From Chrysomallon squamiferum (taxonomy: Eukaryota > Mollusca > Gastropoda > Neomphalida > Peltospiridae), in the NCBI GenBank assembly GCA_012295275.1, contig CM022670.1, forward strand, positions 21,137,646 through 21,170,145: a stretch of 32,500 nucleotides of DNA. The letters are read 5' to 3'. Positions within the stretch are counted from its first letter, which is position 1. Every line of letters starts with the position of its first letter. Below, one piece after another: positions 1-9,961 of the stretch. Both the position numbers and the translations under genes were made by a program. The notes under the pieces were generated by a model. It made no database searches and had not been told where the DNA came from. It saw nothing but the letters and a program-made list of their open reading frames with translations.

Positions 1-757
1 TATCCCTATTGGTAAGAGATTTAATCAATAATAATAATAATAATAACAACAACAATAACAGAAAAGAATGTTGCATGAATAAAATTATATTTCCATTGAT
101 CTGAATGATCATGAACAACTGGATCATTACAGTGAAATCAGTGGTGAAGTAATGTGAATTGTGATCACACACACACACACACTCTGATCACTAGCTCATA
201 TAAACAAGGATTAATGTCTTAATTACATTTATCTCATTTTTGAAAACAATATTTAAAGCTCTAATAAATGTTTTTGTTTTCAATGTTCATATTTTTATTT
301 AGCAGTTTTTAATATATTACAGTTAATGTGTACATCTACTTTGTGTTAATTTTTTTAAGCTTTGTGAAATTAAAATAAAGTCAATAATAACCATGTGAAA
401 CCATTTTGCATCAGTAAGCATGTGAATAAATGAAACTTTACAAAAAAAGAACCAAAAAAAAGTCCTATCATAACCATGATAAAGATTATGAAGGTAGATA
501 CACAGTTAACACTTTAAATGTGGAACCATAATAAGCACAACGATGAAATCATTGTATCTGTCAAAACCAAACTGTGGATTTGCATGCTTTTCAGTGAATA
601 ATGATCTTAATTTTCAAAGTAATATAATATTAACCACATTTTCTAAATAGTTTAAGTAATGCTCATCACCCAAAACAGACTTTCATAAAATTCCTTCTAA
701 GCCTTGTGTTACCTAACTTCAGAATCTGTCCCAACTCAGTGTAACTGTGAAACTTAC
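1..757. other. Intron and left-flanking non-coding DNA of the NDFIP-like gene
   Basis: Seen on the minus strand, this stretch follows the GTAAGT donor at 757-752, so it is the start of the intron after the last visible NDFIP-like exon. I looked for the family's conserved membrane-spanning exons on this strand and found none, so they should lie beyond the left edge. It holds a short (AAT)n/(AAC)n run near 27-60 and a (CA)7 run near 169-182. CG dinucleotides are rare, as in the rest of this gene body. Confidence 0.6.
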
Positions 758-1944
758 TGTGGTCTGCTCTACATCCATTTCCTCTGCTTTCAGTCTTTCC
801 ATCTCCAGTTTTGTTCTCTCTGCCTCTTCATAAGATGGGAGATTAGTGGCATCTGTGTACGATGGTAGCTTTGTGTCTTCATAGTTGAGATATTCTAAAA
901 CATAACATGTTAAACTTGTGTCTAACATATAAATGTTCTGTTACAATGGCAATATCCGACTTGTGCTCAGATATGGCTTGACAAGACAGCATTAATAAAA
1001 TTAAATATGTATCACTTTCAGTTTGTATATTAAGACATCAATGTTTTGTTTAAGTAAAATTATAATGGATATGTTCCATGGTTCATGTTTTAAAAAAGAA
1101 GGAATTTCAATTACTGTGAAATAATTATCTTGAAATATTTATTAGTCCAGTAATGTTTGTTGTTTTATTTTAGTTTTTTTTAAAATATTGTTTGTTGTTA
1201 ATGTTTTACCTGTATAAACTACTATAGAATACTTCATTTTCAAAATTTAATCTCATAAAAACAAATTTTACTAAAAAATTTCTCTCTTCAATATTTGTGC
1301 TGATTTAACTTTTAAATTTGATTTTTAAATAAATTTATAAATACATTTTTATAAGGACTGTTTTATTAATATAGAAGACAAAGGTCCATAAGAGAAACTC
1401 AAAAGATACATTAGTTAGATTTTAATCAACAGAGAATTTACTTTCTTAAATTACAAGACAGTAAACGTAACAAAATTTACCTGTTTGTGGCAACTGTTCT
1501 TGATTATATGCTGGCGGTGGTGGCGGGGGTGGGGGCATCACCACAGACATGACAACTGGTTCAGCTGTCGGTTGTTGTTCTTCTTCTCCGTGAAGCTAAA
1601 AAAAAAAGCATCAAAATTCAAACATTTACAATGTGATGTCATCCAGTGAATCACAACGGACCGAAAATGGCTGAATAGGCGGAATAGCTAACACAACAGT
1701 AACAGTAACAACTAACAATAGTAACATGTTTTAGATGAACATTTTTATTACTAAGATAAAATTGTTATTAACAGATTATTTATTAACTCATAAATAAACA
1801 TATCCTCCTTAGATGAAAACACAGATATATTACTGTGAGACATATTACCTGCATAATTTTGCTGCTAAAAATGCAGCCGTTCTGAATTACTAATTGCACC
1901 CGATATCGCAGAGTGCTCTCCCTTGCAATTGTCAAATTTGACAT
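758..1944 (-). CDS. NDFIP1: NEDD4 family-interacting protein (NDFIP-like), 5' three exons, partial
   Basis: NDFIP proteins are small three-pass membrane adaptors of Golgi and endosomes whose PY motifs bind the WW domains of NEDD4-family HECT ubiquitin ligases. Three minus-strand exons are visible. Exon 1 starts at ATG 1944, with an in-frame stop upstream at 1965-1963. Exon 2 is 1595-1481, with a T-rich acceptor and a GTAAAT donor; it encodes LHGEEEQQPTAEP followed by a proline run ending in PPAY. Exon 3 is 894-758, with a TTTTAG acceptor and a GTAAGT donor; it encodes KLPSYTDATNLPSYEEAERTK, then a charged helix-like stretch. The exon 2-3 junction (phase 1) and the exon 3 exit (phase 0) keep one frame. 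From family knowledge, LPSY followed by an E/D-EAERTK stretch just before the membrane region is typical, and nearer NDFIP1 than NDFIP2. Exon 1 has two possible phase-0 donors: GTAATT at 1890 (giving RYRVQL joined to LHGEEE, most like the RYQxL-NEEE start of vertebrate proteins) or GTAATA at 1848. The transmembrane exons are off the left end. Paralogue naming is inference. Confidence 0.85.
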
Positions 1945-2200
1945 TTTCCGACATAATTTCGCCTAATTTCGTAATATTTTGAATCCGATAATAAAAGGTT
2001 ACGATTATTAGCGTTCCTTCCAACATTATTACTTTTCGTGTATCATATTATACGAAAATTAAGTAATAAAAGATAACATTTTCTTACCACTTCATAGCGA
2101 ATAGGTCTATCCATTTCGCTCTTAAAATGGCGATACACATAAATAATGTTCGGCAATTTTCGATTATTTCCGTAAGAGAAGTATAACATTTTCGTTTTCT
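1870..2200 (-). promoter_or_regulatory. Candidate CpG-rich promoter and 5' leader of the NDFIP-like gene
   Basis: About 18 CG dinucleotides fall in roughly 330 bases around and upstream of the inferred start codon at 1944, in a neighbourhood where they are otherwise rare. This is the usual look of an unmethylated promoter patch in an invertebrate with gene-body methylation. No clear TATA box was seen. An upstream ATG at 1954, out of frame with the main start, opens a 29-codon reading frame that overlaps it. Promoter assignment is inference from CpG density and position. Confidence 0.4.
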
Positions 2201-2250
2201 AAATTTAGCAACTTTTAATACATGTCTAAATAACCTATACTTTAAAAGAG

Positions 2251-2298
<48 letters not shown>

Positions 2299-2670
2299 TG
2301 CATATTTGTGGCTTACAGTTTAGAAGGAGTTCTATAATGTTAGATGCAAAAAAAAAAAAAAAAAAAAAATAAAATAAATAAATAAATAAAAATAAAAAAA
2401 AAAAAAAAAAAAAAGCAACCAAAAAAAGTTCATTTAAATACGTCGTTATATGACTAAGGACATACTAATATTTTTTTTCTGTTATTAAATATGCTTTCAG
2501 TTATAACTGAAGCTTCTTAATCGTTTACTTGTATGTTACTTTTAAAAAAATAATGAAGGAAAAAATATAATTAGTATACAAAACATTCAAAATATAATTA
2601 ATCATACATGTACATAATATACATTAAAAAAATAATATCTGTATTTTGATTCGCTTCAAACTGTACAGAC

Positions 2671-2703
<33 letters not shown>

Positions 2704-3059
2704 AGTATAAATTTCATTGTCCGATCTTTTTTCCTGTTGTTTTGCTCAGATATACCATACTAGTTTTTTTGAGTTCAGTATGCCCATGAAAACGTTAGAC
2801 TAAGAAAAATATTACGTCTAAAATCTCAAAAAATTAAATAATGAACTATTAAATGAATATTTTTATATATCTATTTAATTATTAAGAATTCTATTAATTG
2901 TTTAGTCAGAATTAAAATAAAAATAAAAATTGTATATGACCCTTCATTTATAATTTAAAAAATTTAAAAAAATTAGAGTATGACACAGTTGGAACAGAGG
3001 TCTTTCACGATATAGTAACGTGCTGTCTATATATAAAAAAAAGACAAATAAATATCAAC
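2201..3059. repeat. Intergenic simple repeats: (TAA)n and long poly(A) tracts
   Basis: Between the two head-to-head genes lies a (TAA)n run at 2251-2296, an A-rich block with TAAA units at 2348-2414, and a poly(A) tract at about 2671-2698. The minus-strand reading of the first two gives long Phe/Leu runs that are not a protein gene. No other feature was seen here. Confidence 0.85.
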
Positions 3060-3319
3060 TTTCATTCGGGAATCATCGGATTCCTTTCCGATTGCCAGTC
3101 TAACCTTTGTTGCAGTATTGCACGAATATCTCCGGCACTGACCGAATCTAAACTATTGGACGTTGATTGGTTAAACTCAGTTGACAGAACGTGGTTGGTG
3201 CGTGCTACGAGAAATGGTATATATTTGACCTTACCCTGTTTCCGCTATTTTGTTTATGGTCGGTTTGTGAGGATCTGCATAAATAACGAACTTAATTTGG
3301 AATTGCTGCAACGCACTGG
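3060..3319 (+). promoter_or_regulatory. Candidate CpG-rich promoter and non-coding first exon of the ASB-like gene
   Basis: About 14 CG dinucleotides fall in 260 bases. Moving rightward there is an ATTGG (inverted CCAAT) at about 3175, a TATA-like TATATATT at 3219-3226, and GTAATT at 3320 that could serve as the donor of a non-coding first exon spliced to the acceptor at 4310-4311. An alternative donor GTGAGG lies near 3267. Orientation and exon limits are inferred from position relative to the acceptor. The minus strand here also holds a short open frame, described under findings. Confidence 0.4.
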
Positions 3320-3426
3320 GTAATTTATGAAATTTTTGGACTTATGTTACAATTTAATTTTGCAGATTTTAAAACGTTTATGCTTATGGAATATTGCGGT
3401 GTCGGAGTATGCTTATTTATAAAGCC

Positions 3427-3457
<31 letters not shown>

Positions 3458-3459
3458 AA

Positions 3460-3495
<36 letters not shown>

Positions 3496-3756
3496 AAAAA
3501 AGTGAAGTTACTTTTAATGTTGAGTTGTTTTGATTCACTGCTTGATGTGCTTTTTAATAATAACGTTTGGACTCAAATTAACTATCAGTAGTAGAAATTT
3601 AATATTTAAGAATCAAATAAAGAATATGTTGTACAATACGTCAATAGTATTTGGCTATCGAGTAAATAACAAACAGCGAAACACGAGGAACTCGGAATTT
3701 TAAAACAAATGTTGATATTCGGTTTCTTTTATCACTAGTATAAAAAAAATGAATTA

Positions 3757-3789
<33 letters not shown>

Positions 3790-4311
3790 TGTTAATTTAG
3801 CACATAAAATAAAACTTTAACTGTAATCGTACTACCAAAATTCTGTTAATATATTATTTATTCTCGTTTTTTTTTAAAAAAAGAAAGAAAAAAAGAAGAA
3901 AAAAAAAGTATTGAACGTTATGACAGTTATTTAGATAATTTTGTTTTAAATGCTCTAAATATATTTCATATATTTTAGTCATATTTCTTCTGCCTATGGA
4001 TATCATCCATGCTTATAAAAAAAAAAAAAAGTATATTAACATATTACTGGCCCTTTTTGCTGTTTGGTAAAAAATAGTTTTTTAAATCTCACCTTTTTTT
4101 TTTTTTTTTTTTTTTTTAATGAATAGTAAATAATACTAAAATACAAAAAAGAAAAAGATAGTAAATTTCTTAATATAAATTTCTGGATGATTTAAAGGTG
4201 TTTTTTTTATTGTTTTTATGCTTGCTGTAAAAGTGTAATAGTCTAATAATTTGTTTACTGAACATTTAAAAAAAATTAATTTTATTAATTTTAAACTGTC
4301 TGCTCTTTCAG
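3320..4311 (+). other. Probable intron upstream of the ASB-like coding exon, rich in homopolymers
   Basis: If the first exon lies in the CpG-rich patch to the left, this is the intron. It ends in a good acceptor (pyrimidine-rich CTGCTCTTTCAG, AG at 4310-4311). It contains a poly(A)/TAAA block at 3426-3493, (ATT)n at 3761-3789, A/G-rich sequence near 3876-3908, poly(A) at 4018-4030 and poly(T) at 4094-4118. The short open frame across the 3426 tract (Lys-rich) is translated poly(A), not a gene. Confidence 0.5.
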
Positions 4312-4329
4312 TTGTTGAGCAATGTCACT

Positions 4330-5586
4330 ATGGCAACAGCTGATGCAGAACAACAGTTGAAGGAGATATGTGAGGCTGTGAAGAAAAATGATCTAACAAA
4401 TCTGAAATTTCTGCTGGAAAGTCAACCAGACATTAATCGTGTTTCTGAAGATGACCGAATTCCTGCACTGGCTTTGGCTTGTTCCCGTGGCAACATCGAA
4501 GCTGTTAAATTGTTAATAAACTCAGGGGCTGACGTGAACTGTCCAGGGCCAGATGGGAGAACATCTTTGCACTATGCCTGTGGTGAAGAAGATCATAAAC
4601 CTGAACTGCTGCAGATATTGGACATACTCATAGAACATGGTGCTGATGTTAATGAAACTGATAACATGGGTTGCACTCCATTGTATTATGCCTGTCAAGC
4701 TGATGATACAAAGATGGTGCACAGACTTATTGAGGAGGGATGTTCTATTAATACAAAAACAGTTGAAGGTGACTCTCCAATGAAGGTTGCATGCAGAAAT
4801 GCAGAATACTGGTTCTTCTGGAAGGGTAGAGATATTCATGGAACATCCTGCACACCAGTAGATCCAAACAAATTTGCTCCAGTTCAGATAATCAAACTTC
4901 TTCTGCAGAATGGTTCTGATCCTGGTGAAGCAACTTTCTTACCGACTGCTGTCCTGTTTGGGGCAGTGAACCTAGTCAAAGAACTTCTTAGCTTCAATAT
5001 GAATGTCAACATGATGGACCAGTCGGAGAGACTTCCTCTTGGATGTGCATGTTCATCTGCTACAGTTGATGCCAGTGTTGTCGAAATGCTTCTGAAGCAT
5101 GGAGCAGATGTGAACAAAGGTGGAGGATGGAGGAAGCAGAAACCAGTGATTTTTGCATATGCTCACAATTCGGTTGAAAAAATACGTCTGCTCTTGTCAT
5201 ACGGTGCTGAAATAACCAGTGATGAAATGACAGATCTTGTGTCACTTAGTCTTTCAAAATCAGTTCTGGAAAATCCAGAAGTTATCTCCCCTTCCAGCAA
5301 AGAGCTCATTTCATGGCGTCTGCTTCTTGCTGCTGGATTCCGTCCTGTTATAGGGGGTTCACTGCAAGGGAAGATCCACAAACTGACCATCTGCAGTAGT
5401 TATGATAAGATTTCTTCATGGATTCCTACTTTGTTATCGCCTATACACACACTTGCTGAGTGTTGTAGAATTAGAATTCGTCACAGTTTGCCTCTGAGTA
5501 TCGATGAAAATGTAGAAAAACTGCCACTTCCACCACGTGTTAAAAAATTCTTACAGTTCAGAGAACCCAAATTTTCTTTATCTTAA
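4330..5586 (+). CDS. Ankyrin repeat and SOCS box (ASB) family protein, 418 aa, single coding exon
   Basis: ASB proteins are substrate receptors of Cullin-5 RING ubiquitin ligases: the ankyrin repeats bind a target and the SOCS box binds Elongin B/C and CUL5. The start chosen is ATG 4330, 18 bases after a splice acceptor (AG 4310-4311); the stop is TAA 5584-5586. Ankyrin repeats run from about residue 10 to 295. Clear ones are 43-71 (ALALACSRGNIEAVKLLINSGADVN in parts), 76-108 (RTSLHYAC ... LIEHGADVN), 114-141 (CTPLYYACQ ... LIEEGCSIN), 185-227 and 233-262 (LLKHGADVN); 272-296 is a degenerate one. An unusual insertion at 156-184 (WFFWKGRD region) interrupts repeats four and five. The SOCS box occupies about 373-413: the BC box has HTLAECCRIRIRHSL, and the Cul5 box has LPLPPRVKKFL at 398-408. 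Which vertebrate ASB is orthologous cannot be decided by eye. An out-of-frame ATG at 4322 opens a 12-codon frame just upstream. Confidence 0.95.
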   Translation: MATADAEQQLKEICEAVKKNDLTNLKFLLESQPDINRVSEDDRIPALALACSRGNIEAVKLLINSGADVNCPGPDGRTSLHYACGEEDHKPELLQILDILIEHGADVNETDNMGCTPLYYACQADDTKMVHRLIEEGCSINTKTVEGDSPMKVACRNAEYWFFWKGRDIHGTSCTPVDPNKFAPVQIIKLLLQNGSDPGEATFLPTAVLFGAVNLVKELLSFNMNVNMMDQSERLPLGCACSSATVDASVVEMLLKHGADVNKGGGWRKQKPVIFAYAHNSVEKIRLLLSYGAEITSDEMTDLVSLSLSKSVLENPEVISPSSKELISWRLLLAAGFRPVIGGSLQGKIHKLTICSSYDKISSWIPTLLSPIHTLAECCRIRIRHSLPLSIDENVEKLPLPPRVKKFLQFREPKFSLS

Positions 5587-5621
5587 CAAAAATTGAAATT
5601 GAAGTTATTATTAAAGTTATT

Positions 5622-5627
5622 ATTAAA
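5622..5627 (+). terminator. Proximal polyadenylation signal candidate (ATTAAA) of the ASB-like gene
   Basis: ATTAAA, the commonest variant signal, lies 36 bases after the stop codon, with a second copy at 5610-5615. Sequence following it (about 5650-5690) contains T- and GT-containing stretches such as TAGTTTTGTTGCC. In such AT-rich DNA the hexamer is expected often by chance. Confidence 0.3.
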
Positions 5628-6097
5628 ATAATCTTCTGATACATCCTGCCTGTGAAAACACCTAAAATGTAGTTTTGTTGCCTTTATAGGTTATATATTT
5701 ACATAATTACAAAATCACATGGCCTTACTTAATGTGATATATCTAATAATGGATAAAGCAAAAACTATTTCAATTTATTATTACTAATTCATTTTTTGTA
5801 ATTCATCTGTGAAAAGAACTTGGGGAAAAATCCCAGCAATTCAGAGTAAGTCAACTATTATTATCTTTTACAGTTTTTCACCACCAGCAATTCAAATTAA
5901 ATTGGCAATGCATTTTCAAATCCAAAACTATACATATAACGGTAAATTATTTAATGTATATTGTTTAAAACAAGTTTTAATTTAATATCCTGCATGACAG
6001 TCTTTATTTTGTATATTTTGTAATTTGTGATGAAATTTAATTTATCTAATTTGCAAAAAGTAAAGCAAAATGTTCATCTATAGTTTTAATAATAATC

Positions 6098-6108
6098 ATA
6101 TATATATA

Positions 6109-6166
<58 letters not shown>
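6098..6166. repeat. Compound (TA)n(TG)n(TA)n(CA)n microsatellite
   Basis: An alternating purine-pyrimidine tract runs (TA), (TG), (TA) then ACACACA directly up to the left end of the inverted-repeat element that begins at 6168. Such tracts can adopt left-handed or cruciform DNA and are mutable. Confidence 0.95.
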
Positions 6167-6167
6167 T

Positions 6168-6403
6168 AGGGTGTCTGTAAAGTTACTGTACAGTTATTTG
6201 TAATAAAGAAATATCAATGGTTAGACTAAAGAAGATTTCAGAAAATAAATGTATTACATGAGAAAATATTGTAACACTATAAGCAATCAATTTTATTTAC
6301 TGCAGTTAAGATAAATGTTCGAATATTTTATAGAGTTGTTTTTAGTATGCCTATTTAATAGTTGTTTTCAGCTTATCTGTGTAGTAACGTTACAGGACAC
6401 CCT
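6168..6403. mobile_element. MITE-like element with terminal inverted repeats, 236 bp
   Basis: The left end reads AGGGTGTC-TGTAAAGTTACTGTACAG and the reverse complement of the right end reads AGGGTGTCCTGTAACGTTACTACACAG, an inverted repeat of about 26 bp with two one-base gaps and few substitutions. The interior is AT-rich, with no open frame of note. Both ends abut CA microsatellite. The AGGGTGTC-type ends and small size suggest a non-autonomous element of the Tc1/mariner superfamily, but a TA target duplication is seen only on the left (TA just before or at the edge), so the family is inference. Confidence 0.65.
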
Positions 6404-6404
6404 T

Positions 6405-6422
6405 CACACACACACACACACA

Positions 6423-6454
<32 letters not shown>
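6405..6454. repeat. (CA)n microsatellite
   Basis: About 24 CA units with one CAGA interruption, directly against the right end of the inverted-repeat element. Confidence 0.98.
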
Positions 6455-6457
<3 letters not shown>

Positions 6458-6484
6458 GCATTAATAAGTCATCTTGGAGATACT

Positions 6485-6560
6485 TTAGAATATGAGTTGC
6501 AGGGCTCTATCTTGTACAGTTTCAAGTTTGTTTACATAATTTATTCTTTTGCTAAAATTT
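6485..6560 (-). pseudogene. Possible scrap of a non-LTR retrotransposon reverse transcriptase
   Basis: The minus-strand frame ends with NYVNKLETVQDRALQLIF. Many LINE-type reverse transcriptases (Jockey/CR1/RTE-like) carry a motif of the form xxKLExVQxRAxxLI in the region after the catalytic core. Only about 25 residues resemble anything; upstream the frame is AT-rich noise, and no YxDD motif is present in the window nearby. If real, it is a small dead fragment. It could equally be chance. Confidence 0.3.
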
Positions 6561-7607
6561 AATTCTTTAAAATATTTGAAATGACCTAAAATGATTAATA
6601 GGATCTTTAAATATAATATATTTAACCATATTATGGTTTCATTATTATATTTTAAATTTGATTTCATAAAAAATTGTATTTCATGAATAAACATAACACA
6701 AAAAAAACCCCAGTGAAATTACTTTTTAAATAAAATGGAAATAAATCTGTAATAAAAGAAATTTTTTTCAGTTACCAAAACCAAATTTTTTTTTTAGATG
6801 ATCACTCAGAACAAATGGTACATTGCAGTCCCAGTTTGGCCAATATAATGACTGACTAACCTTTTTGTGATCATGTGCCAAAACTGAAGATGTGCCATTT
6901 GGAATTTTAATGTTTTCTGTTGCTTATGTTTAAATTGTTTATTTTTACTGACATCATTAATCTGAAATAAGTATGAATTTATTATATAAAGTTTAAAACA
7001 TATCTTAAGTAACTGAGCTTTAATATAATCAGGGTTCTATTTTTTTTATTTTAATAATTTTTTTCTTTCTTGTTTTTATAGTACTAATTCTGAATGACTA
7101 TATAAACAGACTATTATATTTTTTAAATGTCAGCAATTCAGAATGACATAAAACAATGTTTGTATTTTTTCAGTAATGTTTGCTTTATTTTAAATTTGTG
7201 TTTGGCTATCATTAATTATTAATTAATTATTTATTCACCACATTAAGCAGATTTTCTGATTTCAAACATTTCTTATTAGTAGATTAATTAACGTTATGCC
7301 TTTTCTATAATCATGTTTGATTTGTGTTCATTAAATAAGTATTTGTTTTCTTATACTGTTGTGAAGCATGAATATGATGGAACAATAAGCAAATAAATAT
7401 CAATAAAGTCTTCAAAGAAAATGATAATTCTGAGACTAAATATTTATTTGGAATTCATTATTAATAACTAATAATAATAATACTAGTTACTGTGTTTATC
7501 ATTGTGATTTAAATCTTTACAATGAACTGCTGCTAGTAAAACAAGTACAAAGTATATCTGTGTGATATTATTTCATAATATGAAATGGTTTGTACAGTTG
7601 ATATGGA

Positions 7608-7618
7608 TTATCTCCCTT
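7608..7618 (-). repeat. AAGGGAGATAA word
   Basis: The plus strand reads TTATCTCCCTT, the reverse complement of AAGGGAGATAA. A near copy, AAGGGAGGTAATTC, lies at 12253-12266 on the plus strand. I recall this word as recurrent in mollusc genomic repeats; that recollection needs a database check. Confidence 0.25.
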
Positions 7619-8515
7619 AGACCCTTTACTTTCACTGCATTGACAATCTGGTTTTTTGGGGGTTATTTTTATTTTATATTTTTAGTTTAAATTATGTTTT
7701 CCTTTTTTTTTCTAGCAAACCTAAAATTGACTATAGCTTTTGGTGTGATATATAAAATAGTTATTTAATGTAGATATTCTAAACATTATACAACAACATT
7801 AACAATGTAGTGTGGAAAATGAACTAACAAAACTTGAAACTTTTATTAATATTAAAAGTTTTATAATTATTAAAATGAAAAATATATCCTTTTATTTTAT
7901 AATCATAATCTATTGTGATATAAATTAAGAGACAGAAATGATAATTCAAGGTAATTTGTAGATTTCTTCTCAAAGTCTTAATATACAGACAGATGTCTCA
8001 GATCTTGCTCAAACAATCTAACCATGTGGATTATCTAGGTTGGTGTTAAAATGTTAGGTAACAAGACAAATTAAATGGCTTATGCAGCTGTCTCTAAAAA
8101 GCTCTTGATGATGTGTGGTTTTAAGGATTTGATTGATGTATCTGTATCCTTTATATGCAGGGTGTAATGTATAAAAATTAATTCAATGTATAGAGTTGAT
8201 ATCAAGACACAACAACTTCTGATCATGAAACATGAAATAAGACTTTTTGTTATTATAAGTCTTGCATTTATAATTTACAAATGACTCACTGAAATTTTTT
8301 CTATTGTGTTTTCTTCCACATATATATTTATAAAACAAGAGGAAAATATATGCATGGATACAAGTGAAAAATATTTAAATCCTTTCAGTTATTGCTTTGT
8401 TATTACTACTTTTTTTAAAATCTGTTATTGTTAAGTGTTTGAGAAAAATCTGAAAATAATATCATTTTAATTGATATTTAACATTTTGCTGTATTTTTTT
8501 AAAAATCACATTATG

Positions 8516-8521
8516 ATTATG

Positions 8522-8569
<48 letters not shown>

Positions 8570-8581
8570 GTTGTTGTTGTG
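8516..8581. repeat. (ATT)n followed by (GTT)n microsatellite
   Basis: About 16 ATT units run into four GTT units. The Ile/Val-rich translation across it is not a gene. Confidence 0.97.
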
Positions 8582-9070
8582 CAGATACCTAATCATCTGG
8601 TACTTATCTGGCAAGGTAAATTCTTTTATCAGTATTTTTCAAAAATAATGAGCAGTTTATACTTAATTATAGAAAATATGATACTGAAAAGAATGTTAAT
8701 TTTTTGTTTTTAAACAAAAATTGCATCAAGCTTTAAATAGAACTTAATAAGCTACATATTTATAAAAAAATATTTTAACAGAATTTGTGTATTGTTATTT
8801 CTTTTCTTTTGCCTTGGTATTAATAACATTGTTATCATTATAACCATAAATATCATTATCACTATTATTCTTCACATATATTTTATAATACTGTACTCAT
8901 TCTGTAATGTAACCAAGCAATATTATGCAGAATGTTTCATCACAACTGATGTTTTAAATTTATGTTATTCATGCAATACTTGATTATCTGCATTGATAAA
9001 ATTGCATTTGAGTGCTGAAATGTTTTTACATTTTTTAAATATATTTTTGAATATATGATTTATGAGAAAG

Positions 9071-9236
9071 TTTTAGTTAAATCATATATATATATATATG
9101 GATGCTTTAATCAGAAATGTCATCATGTTTCAATAATTGACAATAAGTTTTGTTTCATTTGAAAATTTTATTGCTTTATTTAAAATATAGCTTTTGGTTA
9201 AATGTGTGTATGAATGATTTATTCAGAAATGTCATG
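9071..9236 (+). repeat. Imperfect tandem duplication with about a 112-121 bp period
   Basis: TTTTAGTTAAAT at 9071-9082 and TCAGAAATGTCAT at 9111-9123 recur in the same order as TTTTGGTTAAAT at 9192-9203 and TCAGAAATGTCAT at 9223-9235. The spacer between them is (AT)n in the first copy and GTGTGTATGAATG in the second, consistent with microsatellite drift after duplication. Confidence 0.6.
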
Positions 9237-9961
9237 ATTAGGCCTTGAATAAAACACTTACGTCAATAATATTATATATATATATTTTACTGTTTTTTTC
9301 TTTAACTTTTATTTTGTGATTAAGGACATCCATTTAATTATATATGTTGTTCACTGTAGTTATGCATCTAAACTTACTGCCAGTTTTGTATGTTAATGAG
9401 AAACAAAAGTAAAAGAAAAACATAATGCCCCTAAAAGGTCAGTGTGTTACAAATTTAGATTTTTTTCAACTGAATATATTTTGTAGATTAAAGTATTTGC
9501 AATAAATAAGGCATTTTTCCCATGGTGCACCATGATTAGGGCATACAAAATATCTTTTTTTTTTTTTAAATTCTCATAAATGTGAGATTGGCAGTTTGTT
9601 TGTGACTGTGATGATGTAATTTTATTAAGCTTTATTTGAAAGTGTATTGCATGTTGTGATCATAATTTTATAAGCTGAATGAGAATTAATGAAATGTTGA
9701 GTGCATAATTTGAAACAGTTCTGCCAGTGTTTTCACTGAATGCTTTTTTTGATGGAGAAAAGAAAAATAAAAACATATTGGTTAACTTTTTTTTCCCACC
9801 TTTCTTTTCTTTCTTCTTGTGTTTTTAATTTTTGATCACTTTTTTTTTTTTTTACCTTTTCTTTTTATCCTTTTTTTTTTTTTTTTTATATTCTTTAATT
9901 CATTAACTCGGTGCTGTTTTGTGATCAAAGTAAAATGGCGTTGATATCTGTGATTATATAA

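Noticed and set aside
2084-2422. 112-codon minus-strand open frame with Phe and Leu runs
   Set aside because: It is the translation of poly(A) and (TAA)n; its C-terminal half has no recognisable domain, and splice context is absent.
4522-5390. Several minus-strand open frames opposite the ASB-like exon
   Set aside because: They are antisense shadows of a strongly supported plus-strand coding exon, with no domain of their own.
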